Part shown: piece by piece, positions 15,315 through 22,201 of the stretch
Layout of the letters: each line of letters opens with the position of its first letter
How positions within the stretch are numbered: position 1 is the first letter of the stretch
IMG/VR virus record: IMGVR_UViG_3300010883_000565
Location: 1-22,206 of that record
DNA: 22,206 nucleotides
Origin: a virus
Reading direction: 5' to 3' (one strand)
Position numbers and translations under genes: made by a program
The notes under the pieces: generated by a model
The model's input: the letters and a program-made list of their open reading frames with translations, nothing else
Told to the model about the DNA's origin: nothing
Databases searched by the model: none

Positions 15315-16457
15315 CTAAAGTAAATACCTGCTAGTTATGAACCACTCGAGGCCGTCACTGATGACATTCATCGTGGCATACTGGGCGACAAGATTCTGCC
15401 CAGGCAGACCGTTGAGCGTTTCAGGTGCAAGAGGCGCGACGCCATGAATTCCTCCTGCTACAGTCTTTATGAACGTGTATTCGAGTCCTGAGTTACCTAT
15501 AGCCGTCGGCAAGTTAGCGAGCAACGATCCTGCGTTTAGCTTGATCACCTGGTCAGCGATTAGCACAGCGTATGGATTAACTCCCACGTCTGTTATGGAT
15601 CTGTTTGAGAGCCCAAAGATTATACCTGCTGCCGCTGCTGTCTTGGTCTCCAAGCCGTTAACTGTAGCGAAAGTGACATCACCAGCAACTAGCCCCGCTA
15701 CAGCGTCCACGGTCGCAACTTGATTGTCAGCGACTCCGATCACCAAACCTAGAGCTGTCCTCGCGTTGGATGCTGTCTTGGACTCGATTCCGTCAGCTGC
15801 TCCGAAGATAGCCTCGCCTACAATGAGACCTGCTACGTCATCAACCGTCACCGAGTTCTCGTGGGCTACTCCAATAGTTCGTTGGTTGAGAGTTCCTGAC
15901 TGGTTCTCTAGAACCTTGCCGTAAGCCCCAGGCCCAGGAGGGAGAGCAGTGTCAACTGGAACCGCCGCTGGCAGTCCAGCACTCGCTGACATCGTGACAT
16001 AGGTGGCAGAGTTGGGAGCGTTACCAGCGGAGTCACCGACGGCACCTTGAATACCTCCAGGCGATACCTGTAAGCCCGTCGTGATAGGCGTAGTTGGGGC
16101 TGAGTTGTCAGGGTAAGCACCTGTCGAGACATCTTGAAGATTCTTGAGGATGACACTCGTTGTCGTTGGCTTCGATTGAACTTCCATGTATCCGGCTAGC
16201 TCAACGAACACGACTTGACCTATTATAGCCGCACCCTCGACCTTACCCATCCACGTCGAGTCGCTGACATCTACGGTTACGTCAGAGAGTTCTGCTGGCA
16301 TAGTGAACCCTCCGTCGAGAGTCGAGAAAGCGTTGACGCCTGCTGTGCCGTTGGTGCCGTTGGTGCCAGCTGTCCCGGTTGGGCCTGGAACCTGAACGCT
16401 CGCTTCCCCGTCGCATGGAGAGCAGCAATCTGCTAGAGATGGTAGTGAACTCGCCAT
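15315..16457 (-). CDS. Collagen-like repeat spike/fibre protein with tandem beta repeats
   Basis: The 380-residue product has a Cys cluster (C11, C12, C15), then a Gly-X-Y run at about residues 25-42 (GPTGTAGTNGTNGTAG) that fits a short collagen-like triple helix. Next comes a beta domain with FTMPAELSDVTVDVSDSTWM, GQVVFVELAGY and SVILKNL, a pattern frequent in phage fibres, where a strand with 'W' leads to 'VF...AGY...SVILKNL'. Residues about 195-239 and 240-283 are a tandem repeat of beta units (GVA, then VAGL..G...F....G.E.KTA). The C-terminus is beta-rich. The protein is likely exposed on the tail or capsid as a fibre. It lies in a 46-bp and 50-bp gap-flanked slot between membrane genes and a 99-residue gene, with at best a weak TAGG as SD. 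Confidence 0.65.
   Translation of the reverse strand: MASSLPSLADCCSPCDGEASVQVPGPTGTAGTNGTNGTAGVNAFSTLDGGFTMPAELSDVTVDVSDSTWMGKVEGAAIIGQVVFVELAGYMEVQSKPTTTSVILKNLQDVSTGAYPDNSAPTTPITTGLQVSPGGIQGAVGDSAGNAPNSATYVTMSASAGLPAAVPVDTALPPGPGAYGKVLENQSGTLNQRTIGVAHENSVTVDDVAGLIVGEAIFGAADGIESKTASNARTALGLVIGVADNQVATVDAVAGLVAGDVTFATVNGLETKTAAAAGIIFGLSNRSITDVGVNPYAVLIADQVIKLNAGSLLANLPTAIGNSGLEYTFIKTVAGGIHGVAPLAPETLNGLPGQNLVAQYATMNVISDGLEWFITSRYLL
15609..15875 (-). repeat. Two-copy coding repeat of about 44 residues
   Basis: Within the collagen-like protein, residues about 195-239 (IGVAHENSVTVDDVAGLIVG onward, ending ESKTAS) and about 240-283 (IGVADNQVATVDAVAGLVAG onward, ending ETKTAA) are tandem copies. 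The identical skeleton and conserved Gly positions suggest a beta-structured unit, possibly of the kind used as capsid decoration or trimerising module. Confidence 0.7.
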
Positions 16458-16507
16458 AGTATTAAACCTAGGTCTACATAGAGTGGATAGTTTCTAGAGA
16501 CGGGAAT

Positions 16508-16807
16508 CTATACTACTGGAACGCCACTCGGTGCTGCGTCTATCGCGGCTCGCACTTCGTCTAGCGAAGGGATCGTAATGATGGACGCTGCATTGCAAGT
16601 AGCTACAGCGGCTGCAATCGTGGCATATTCGCTATCTAGCAAACTCATGTCAGGATCTTGAGACAACTCCAGTCTAGCAGATAGTCGCTTGCCTGGAGAG
16701 TTGTTACCCACAAGAGTAGCGTTAAGGTTATTCCCGTGCACTCGATTGGTAGCCTCCGATGAAGCTGCTGTTACAAAAGCAAGAGCGGTTTCTGTTTTAT
16801 TAGCCAT
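16508..16807 (-). CDS. Hypothetical small protein (99 aa)
   Basis: No family is recognised. The N-terminus is Ala/Thr-rich (MANKTETALAFVTAASSEATNRVHGNN), the middle is polar with Gly-Asn (VGNNSPGKRLSARLELSQDPDM), and the C-terminal half is helical with one Cys and ends PSGVPVV. There is no signal peptide, membrane span or coiled coil of note. Its ATG follows an A-rich stretch (AATAAACACT) and has no SD. It sits between the tailspike gene and the collagen-like spike gene, so a small virion protein or tailspike chaperone is conceivable, without direct evidence. Confidence 0.55.
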   Translation of the reverse strand: MANKTETALAFVTAASSEATNRVHGNNLNATLVGNNSPGKRLSARLELSQDPDMSLLDSEYATIAAAVATCNAASIITIPSLDEVRAAIDAAPSGVPVV

Positions 16808-16827
16808 AGTGTTTATTTATGAGATTA

Positions 16828-19398
16828 TTATGCGATAGTGACGACGCCAGAGAACATAATTAAGGATGTATCCGTGAAGTGTGTGTCGGAAAGGTAACTA
16901 GCCGAGGTTGCTCCCTGCTGGTAAGGCACACCAGTTGCAGCAGAGACTGCAAGGCGAACTCCAACTCTCATCGTTATATTAGCATTCATGGCGTGAAGTT
17001 CAGTCAGAAGGATTTGCGATGCGTTGGATGACGAGAACGCCCAAGGAAATCCCTCGAAGGTCGCTTTGCCTGTATTGTCTCCCTTCGACGACAACTGAAA
17101 GCGACATCGAACATAATACGTATTCTCAGCGAGCTTTACCCACGTCCCAAGCTGCTGACTGTAAGAACAGGCTGTGGTAACAGGTGTGGCAAAGGACATA
17201 GAGGGGGTCCACGTCCCACTGGCACCAGGCGGAACTATCATGGCAGTTGCGTTGGAGTTGGTCGCGTCGTAACCATTGCTCGAATCGTCCAGCCAGTCTC
17301 CGTTTGATTCGATGTTGCGCCCTTGGTAGCTGGCGAATGCTCCGATTCTTTCGAGTGTCGAACCATTCGTATACGTAGTCGGCGTAGTGTCTGTTGCGAT
17401 AAATTCAACGCCTGTCGCATCGCTTCCAGCACCTACGTTCGTAAATACATCTAAAGCAACATACGTTTTAATCCTGTATGCTTTTCCGATGACGAGGACA
17501 CCAGCAGTCTGTGTTCCGCCAGCGTCTTTGTATTCTTCAGGGACCGCGTTGCCCGTTGCGTTCTGCGTTGCCATCTGAGCCGCCGTCAGCTCCAGATTCC
17601 AGAAAACTATCGACTTTATTCTACCATCAGAAAAATCAGCCGCTTTTGTGCGTGTCCCTATCTCGGTTACTTGAATGAGTTGTTCTGATGCCTCATAAGT
17701 ACCGACTGGAGCGGTAGCCGTGGAAGGGAGTGCTGTCGGGCCATAAAGTGCAATCCCGTCAGCTGCTGTTGCTCCCCCTTGCCCATCATAGGTAAAACCA
17801 GCGAAACGATCCCCTGCCCCGTCAGTGAAACTGATAGCATCTTCTTTTCGCAGCACAGTCGCCGTCGCGGACTCATCGTAGGCAATGGCATAAAGTAGGT
17901 CTGTCGCGTCAAAGCCAAACGACCATTCTTGCAGTAACGCAGAAAACTCACGCCCAACAATTTCAAAACCCGTAACCTCGTCTGGATCAATAATGGTTGT
18001 CACCGACCTTTTGAAATCGCTAGTTCCGTCGCCTAAGCTGAAGATCGTTGCTTGGGCAATCGTCGCTTTCGCTGAATTGTTAGGATTGAAATCCAAGCCA
18101 TTTCCAGGTGCCTTGGAAAGTTGGCGAGCATCTACCTCATCTCGGTTGTAGCCCAAACCCCACCAGTTCCCTAAGCCTAGATCACTGGTGGTCCCAGATA
18201 TCTTGTTTCCTATCAGATGGTTGTTGTCCGATGACGCATCTAGAGTGATGCTAGCGTTAGCAACGGCGAAGGAGTTGTTATCGATTGCCGAGTCAGAGAC
18301 AGACTCTAGCTTGAGTGCAGTTCCTGTCCCTACGGAGGTGAATTGATTTCCTACGATGCTCGCATTAGTGTGGCTCGTAGCAGCAATGAAGTAGATATCT
18401 TGGTCTCCTGTGTCCGTAGCATCATTACCATCGAACAAGTTGTTCTCGATGGAGATGTGCTCAGTCGTTGAGGCAGGGGTGAATACGTAGAGACCTTTCC
18501 CGAAGTTATTCGTGATCTGGTTGCCTAGAACCCTAATTCCATCCGCAGTTCCTAGAACACCAACACCACCTGACCCTGATGCACAGCCCTCTATCTTGCT
18601 ATTGGAGATCTGACTCTGCTTGCTAAGGCCGGAGAACTTGATACCGATAGCACCAGAGCTGCCAACCATCACGCGGTCAACGATATTGCCCTCTCCGTTG
18701 AACAGAGACACAGCAGCCTCGGAGAAGCCTTGAAAGTAACACCCATTGACGTAGCAGTTTCTAGCTGACGTGAAAGTAATAGCGGTAGTCGGAGTACCAC
18801 CTGTATCGATGATACGGAGACTCGCAACCTCGACTGAGGAGCTGTTATTAGTCGTCCCGTCTCCCGTGAAAGAGACCGAAGGAGTCGCTACAGTCTGACT
18901 GCTAATGGTCGAACCGATGCCGCTAGCTGTCGTATTATCCTGACCGGAGACTCCCATCAAGCGAACACCCGGAGTGAGGACTAGAGTCGCCTTGATGAGA
19001 TAATCACCAGAAGGAAAGAAGACAATGCCTCCCTCTTTCGTTGTGGCTTCATCGATAGCTGACTGAATCGATGCTTGGTCGTCGGTAACACCGTCACCTA
19101 TTGCGCCAAACGACTTGACGTTGTAGATCCCGTCGCCACCTGAAGCAGCACCTAATGGGATCAGCAACCAGCGACCAGACCAGGTCGTGTCATCTGGTTG
19201 AAGGATCTCGTAGCCATCATCAGCTGCACTCGAAGACGAGTCAAACTTGTAGACTAGACCAACACCTGTGGAACCCACAATAGAGTGAGCCTTGTCAACT
19301 GGTCGAGGGATCTCGCGAACTTGACTGATCGTAGATGCCTCGAAAATGGACGGGAGCAGAAACTCCCTTACATCTGTTCCTGAGCGTGTTAGTGGCAT
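16828..19398 (-). CDS. Modular tailspike: pectate-lyase-3 beta-helix, LamG-like domain, C-terminal head-binding/receptor module
   Basis: The 856-residue protein has recognisable modules. Residues 1-90 are an N-terminal beta adaptor (DGYEILQPDDTTWSGRWLLI). Residues 91-410 start with YNVKSFGAIGDGVTDDQASIQ and GGIVFFPSGDYLI, the signature opening of a pectate-lyase-3-type parallel beta-helix (Pfam PF12708), followed by strand repeats (ISNSKIEGCASG, ISIENNLFDGND, ASIVGNQFTS). Residues 435-612 look like a LamG/ConA-like jelly roll, ending IKSIVFWNLELTAAQM. Residues 629-725 contain the IGKAYRIKTYVALDVFTNVG and TTPTTYTNGSTLERIG linker common in phage tail proteins. Residues 727-856 begin GTWTPSMSF and form a common C-terminal tail module. 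No catalytic triad is clear. It probably binds or degrades host surface glycan. No SD; the start is TAATATG after the preceding stop. Confidence 0.88.
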   Translation of the reverse strand: MPLTRSGTDVREFLLPSIFEASTISQVREIPRPVDKAHSIVGSTGVGLVYKFDSSSSAADDGYEILQPDDTTWSGRWLLIPLGAASGGDGIYNVKSFGAIGDGVTDDQASIQSAIDEATTKEGGIVFFPSGDYLIKATLVLTPGVRLMGVSGQDNTTASGIGSTISSQTVATPSVSFTGDGTTNNSSSVEVASLRIIDTGGTPTTAITFTSARNCYVNGCYFQGFSEAAVSLFNGEGNIVDRVMVGSSGAIGIKFSGLSKQSQISNSKIEGCASGSGGVGVLGTADGIRVLGNQITNNFGKGLYVFTPASTTEHISIENNLFDGNDATDTGDQDIYFIAATSHTNASIVGNQFTSVGTGTALKLESVSDSAIDNNSFAVANASITLDASSDNNHLIGNKISGTTSDLGLGNWWGLGYNRDEVDARQLSKAPGNGLDFNPNNSAKATIAQATIFSLGDGTSDFKRSVTTIIDPDEVTGFEIVGREFSALLQEWSFGFDATDLLYAIAYDESATATVLRKEDAISFTDGAGDRFAGFTYDGQGGATAADGIALYGPTALPSTATAPVGTYEASEQLIQVTEIGTRTKAADFSDGRIKSIVFWNLELTAAQMATQNATGNAVPEEYKDAGGTQTAGVLVIGKAYRIKTYVALDVFTNVGAGSDATGVEFIATDTTPTTYTNGSTLERIGAFASYQGRNIESNGDWLDDSSNGYDATNSNATAMIVPPGASGTWTPSMSFATPVTTACSYSQQLGTWVKLAENTYYVRCRFQLSSKGDNTGKATFEGFPWAFSSSNASQILLTELHAMNANITMRVGVRLAVSAATGVPYQQGATSASYLSDTHFTDTSLIMFSGVVTIA

Positions 19399-19399
19399 A

Positions 19400-19831
19400 T
19401 TATTTTAAAGGGGTTGCGTGAACTATCGCTGACGAGCCTGTAGACCTTATAAATTTTGCAGACTCCGCTAGGCTCTTCGACCAAAGCTCAGTGTAGTCTT
19501 GAACTAGCAACTGACCGTTGGTAATCGTCGGTGCGCTGCCGTCGAAGGTTACTCTAGCTGGGTGATCCTGCACATTGATGCTGACGTAGTTTGCCGCCGA
19601 ATCGAAAGCAACTAGCTGGACTCCTCCAACTGTGGCATCGACTGTCAGTTGTTGATCTGCTCCCGCTGAAACAAGCGTGGCTAGTGGGGAGGTGGTGCTT
19701 GCTCCTAGCTGTAACTCACCCAGAACCTGGAGAGTTGCCTTCATCACTGAGTCCTTGTCTAAGTTCTTGACGTTAGACTGACTAGAACGAGCAGCTACAG
19801 CGTTAAGCGCGGTGAAATCAAATGCTGACAT
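19400..19831 (-). CDS. Small head- or tail-associated protein with beta domain (143 aa)
   Basis: The helical N-terminus (MSAFDFTALNAVAARSSQSNV) precedes a beta-rich part with VQLVAFDSAANYVSINVQ, DHPARVTFDGSAPTITNGQL and then a helical KSLAESAKFIRSTGS followed by AIVHATPLK. The pattern (strand, TFDGS.PT...G, then W.K.LA..AKFIR..G.....V) occurs in small phage structural proteins next to capsid or tail genes. Function is not established; a head-decoration or neck protein is plausible. The start ATG at 19831 has no SD and comes shortly after a very stable GC hairpin (19844-19863). The stop is followed after one base by the tailspike ATG (TAATATG). Confidence 0.65.
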   Translation of the reverse strand: MSAFDFTALNAVAARSSQSNVKNLDKDSVMKATLQVLGELQLGASTTSPLATLVSAGADQQLTVDATVGGVQLVAFDSAANYVSINVQDHPARVTFDGSAPTITNGQLLVQDYTELWSKSLAESAKFIRSTGSSAIVHATPLK

Positions 19832-19843
19832 AAGAAATTGGTA

Positions 19844-19863
19844 GGGGGAGGGAGACCTCCCCC
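19844..19863 (-). terminator. GC-rich hairpin between two small head genes (partial terminator or processing hairpin)
   Basis: GGGGGAGG 19844-19851 pairs with CCTCCCCC 19856-19863 (8 bp, seven of them G-C) around a 4-nt loop. On the transcribed strand it is followed by TACCAATTTCTT, a weak U-rich tail. It sits after the 132-aa gene and would leave capsid and that protein upstream, the rest of the array downstream. This suits partial termination or mRNA-end protection that makes capsid-proximal transcripts more abundant. Confidence 0.45.
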
Positions 19864-19870
19864 GTTTGAG

Positions 19871-20269
19871 TTACTTCGCGTATCCGCCGTTGGCGATATA
19901 CTGTTGAACTGCTTGGATCTCCAGATCTGCTCGCCAAGTAATCGGCGTAATATCCGCAGGAGTGATCCGAACCTCGATGTTGTCTGCCGTAGCCACCATA
20001 GATGGCGTTGCAGCCGCAGACTCGATGTCAACGGTCTGCGCCACGGCTCCGACGATTGCTAGGGTTCCACCGTCGTTGAGGAAGAACCCCTTCAACTCGT
20101 AGAAGAATCCCTCATCGAAGTTGTCCGTAGAGACTCCGTAGATACGAGCAATGACTGCGTATCCCTGGTCCTTGACAGTTGCCGTGGTCGTGATGACCTG
20201 ATTAGCGGTTGCGGCAGTCGTATTGAGAATGTTCCCACTACGCTGCGTGAAATCTTGTGATACACTCAT
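19871..20269 (-). CDS. Small beta-rich head-associated protein (132 aa)
   Basis: No named family is recognised. After a polar N-terminus (MSVSQDFTQRSGNILNTTAATANQVITTTATVKDQGY region) come alternating beta strands with AVIARIYGVST, FFYELKGFFLNDGG and TLAIVGAVAQTVDIESAA. The C-terminal half continues ADNIEVRITPADITPITW. This is what one expects of a small all-beta decoration or head-completion protein encoded just after the capsid gene. It has a good SD, AAGGA at 20276-20280, 6 bases before the ATG, unlike its neighbours. A 23-bp gap separates it from the capsid stop, and a GC-rich hairpin follows its own stop. Confidence 0.65.
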   Translation of the reverse strand: MSVSQDFTQRSGNILNTTAATANQVITTTATVKDQGYAVIARIYGVSTDNFDEGFFYELKGFFLNDGGTLAIVGAVAQTVDIESAAATPSMVATADNIEVRITPADITPITWRADLEIQAVQQYIANGGYAK

Positions 20270-20292
20270 AGTCGTTCCTTATTCGTTAGAGG

Positions 20293-21498
20293 TTAGGAAG
20301 CGCAAACGAGCGTGCAGCCCATTGGATCACAACGGTTATGAACGAAAGCGACACCGCGCCACGTTTCCTTCGGCTTGCCTGCGTGTCCCAACTGGAGACG
20401 GTGATAGATCACAGTTCCGTCAGGGTTACAGGTTCGATCAATGATGTTCTTCAACGTCACAGCTCCAGTGAAGTTCACGGGATCGAACTTGAAGTTCGGG
20501 TGCGGATCGGTTGGAGGTCGAGGAATCAAAGACTCCATGACCTCGGCATCAAACAAGAATGACTCTTCATCAGCAGCCGTCTTCCACGTAGGATTGACGA
20601 TAGCCTCTTGACCCTTCGTAGCGTTGCTACCAAGAGCGAAGGCCGGGATCTCGGTGAATACTCCAGCAGCACAAGAGAACCTACGAGGATAAGGATCAGC
20701 GAGCCAAGCAATGTCGCCATACGAGTGAGAGACCCCGAAGGCTCGCACTAGCAGGTTATTGAGATTGCTAAGTCGAATATCCTCTCGGATCTCGGCGTTC
20801 TGCCGGATGATGTTCCCTCTCGTCTCGTTAGAAACGATCATAATACCTAGTGGCGAGCCACCGGCACCGCGAAGCAGAGCATCGGCTCCAGCACCTTCAC
20901 GCATTTGATCGATGAAGTAATACCTCACGATAGCCATGTGAAGAGGCTGAGTAGGACAAGCTGCTGGGTAGGTCGTTGCTAGAGTGTTCGTGTTAGTTGC
21001 ACCACTGGCACAATCATCGACGACCACTTTGGTCTGACAGAGACGGAAGTACTCGTGGCGATACTTGATCTCCCACAAGATGCGGGAATAGTCTCCCAGG
21101 ATTCCGGCTACACTCTCCAGTTGATTCTGGAGGTCGAAAGCTGGCATGATATCAATGTTACAGATATCTGGGCCTTCGCGAGCGATTCGCTCTAGTGAAA
21201 AGTTTCGCGTCGTCGAAGCGATGGGAATTTTCTCGCTAGGAGGCAAACAAGAGCCGCCAGCTTGACCATCAGGGATGACGTCGTTAGGTTGAATCGAAGT
21301 CCAACTAGGATCGGCTTCGGTTGGGGCAGAGCGTTCGTAGAAGAGGACGTTCAAAGACGGTCCCATCCCATTCATCCACTCGCCGCGACGGATGATATTG
21401 AGCCAAAGGGATCGTTGAAAGACCCTTCGCTCCATGATCGGCACGACAAACCTTCCGGTTTCGTTGTGCACGAAGTTAGTTACAGCTTCACAAGACAT
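20293..21498 (-). CDS. Probable major capsid protein (401 aa), Cys-rich
   Basis: Size, first position in the structural array, a long structured leader, and following small head genes all fit the major capsid protein. The sequence has an N-arm-like start (MSCEAVTNFVHNETGRFVVPIMERRV), a Trp/Arg helix (FQRSLWLNIIRRGEWMNGMGPSLNVLFYERSAP), a long amphipathic helix region (MPAFDLQNQLESVAGILGDYSRILWEIKYRHEYF) and later beta-rich segments (YHRLQLGHAGKPKETWRGVAFV). I do not see a specific HK97-fold signature, and no scaffold or protease gene lies in the window. Eleven Cys residues are unusual for a phage capsid protein, three of them in the last residues CDPMGCTLVC. The ATG has no SD and lies directly after a 9-bp inverted repeat. 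Confidence 0.55.
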   Translation of the reverse strand: MSCEAVTNFVHNETGRFVVPIMERRVFQRSLWLNIIRRGEWMNGMGPSLNVLFYERSAPTEADPSWTSIQPNDVIPDGQAGGSCLPPSEKIPIASTTRNFSLERIAREGPDICNIDIMPAFDLQNQLESVAGILGDYSRILWEIKYRHEYFRLCQTKVVVDDCASGATNTNTLATTYPAACPTQPLHMAIVRYYFIDQMREGAGADALLRGAGGSPLGIMIVSNETRGNIIRQNAEIREDIRLSNLNNLLVRAFGVSHSYGDIAWLADPYPRRFSCAAGVFTEIPAFALGSNATKGQEAIVNPTWKTAADEESFLFDAEVMESLIPRPPTDPHPNFKFDPVNFTGAVTLKNIIDRTCNPDGTVIYHRLQLGHAGKPKETWRGVAFVHNRCDPMGCTLVCAS

Positions 21499-21715
21499 AA
21501 TGACAAACAGTTAAGTTGCGAAACACACAATCACGCTCTAGCAATCCGCTAGAGCTGCGTATTTCCTGTTTGTCCCCGGTCAGCGGGACCATTTCGACCT
21601 TTGTAAATGAATCCTAAGATTCGTCGAAACAGTTCAATGTCTTGTGACGGGCTGAACTAGGCCCATATTAGCTCGACTCCACGAGCTTACATATCTTCAC
21701 CTCCGTGTCAAGTGT
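21499..21715 (-). promoter_or_regulatory. Structured leader upstream of the capsid gene
   Basis: These 217 bp hold no gene of note but a series of stems. They are GACAAACAG 21502-21510 with CTGTTTGTC 21566-21574 (9 bp), enclosing GCTCTAGC 21535-21542 with GCTAGAGC 21548-21555 (8 bp, 5-nt loop). Others are TTTCGAC 21592-21598 with GTCGAAA 21623-21629 (7 bp), enclosing GAATC/GATTC 21609-21613/21618-21622, AGTTCA/TGAACT 21631-21636/21653-21658, and AGCTCG/CGAGCT 21670-21675/21682-21687. A GTCCC/GGGAC alternative (21572-21576/21585-21589) competes with the 9-bp stem. The capsid ATG follows the 9-bp arm after CATT and lacks an SD. A promoter may lie here; see the rejected TTGACA. Confidence 0.55.
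21687..21704 (-). promoter_or_regulatory. AUG-UAA start-stop minigene with perfect SD
   Basis: Read on the minus strand, GGAGG (21704-21700) is followed by 7 bases and then ATG (21692-21690) directly followed by TAA (21689-21687). The SD strength and spacing are better than for most true genes in the window. It follows the FkbM-type gene stop by 11 bases. It may trap or load ribosomes on the capsid leader, act in translation control, or be an accident; a 10-codon GTG frame overlapping the SD is the alternative. Confidence 0.5.
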
Positions 21716-22201
21716 CTAAGTTGGATCTATCCACCAGTCCTCGAACGGAACCCCGTCACAGTGCACATCCATATAAGATAGAGCATACCCTAGACCCCTC
21801 AAATACTCCCTCATCTCGGCTCTCGGACCATTCCCCAGCCTATACGAGTCGTGTTCAACGGTCATCGCCTTGAACCTAGTGGTCGTCGGCAAGCCCTTCA
21901 GCACCGCACACGTATCATCATCGCAATCTAGCGACAGAAACCCCACACTCGGCGTCAGAACCTTGCTCCAATCGAACGTCAGAGCGTCCTCGATGAGGTA
22001 ATTGGAACTCCTCAGCCTCAAATGATCCTCGAAATGACTGGGATCTTTGTCCACGCTCACGCCTCCCCAGCCTCTAAGCTCCAGCAGATAGCAATTATTG
22101 TGGAAGATCGGCTGGCTAGCCCCTATATCGAGGAACGTCGTCGGACGCTTCACCTTGTCCAGCGCGAAAAGATCCTGCCCCGCCTGACTATAGCTCCTCA
22201 T
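21716..22201 (-). CDS. FkbM-type (Methyltransf_21-like) SAM-dependent methyltransferase
   Basis: The 161-residue product starts MRSYSQAGQDLFAL and has TFLDIGASQP (residues about 22-31), the SAM-binding motif I of the FkbM family. Also present are GWGGVSVDKDPSHF (acidic ribose-binding loop, D51 or D53), ALTFDWSKVL, FLSLDCDDDT (residues 89-97) and the later AMTVEHDSY strand/helix, all in the order seen in FkbM enzymes. These transfer methyl groups, usually to sugar hydroxyls. The start ATG 22201 (in TTGATG) is chosen by homology to the usual YSQ.GQD opening; the first five bases of the window edge lie upstream, so an SD cannot be judged. It faces the same way as the capsid gene and is separated from it by the structured leader. 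Confidence 0.82.
   Translation of the reverse strand: MRSYSQAGQDLFALDKVKRPTTFLDIGASQPIFHNNCYLLELRGWGGVSVDKDPSHFEDHLRLRSSNYLIEDALTFDWSKVLTPSVGFLSLDCDDDTCAVLKGLPTTTRFKAMTVEHDSYRLGNGPRAEMREYLRGLGYALSYMDVHCDGVPFEDWWIDPT

Noticed and set aside
21686-21714. Promoter with TTGACA -35 box
   Set aside because: TTGACA is present, but the best -10 at 16 bp, TAAGCT, matches only three of six positions; the better TAATAT is too far away. Not called without transcript data.
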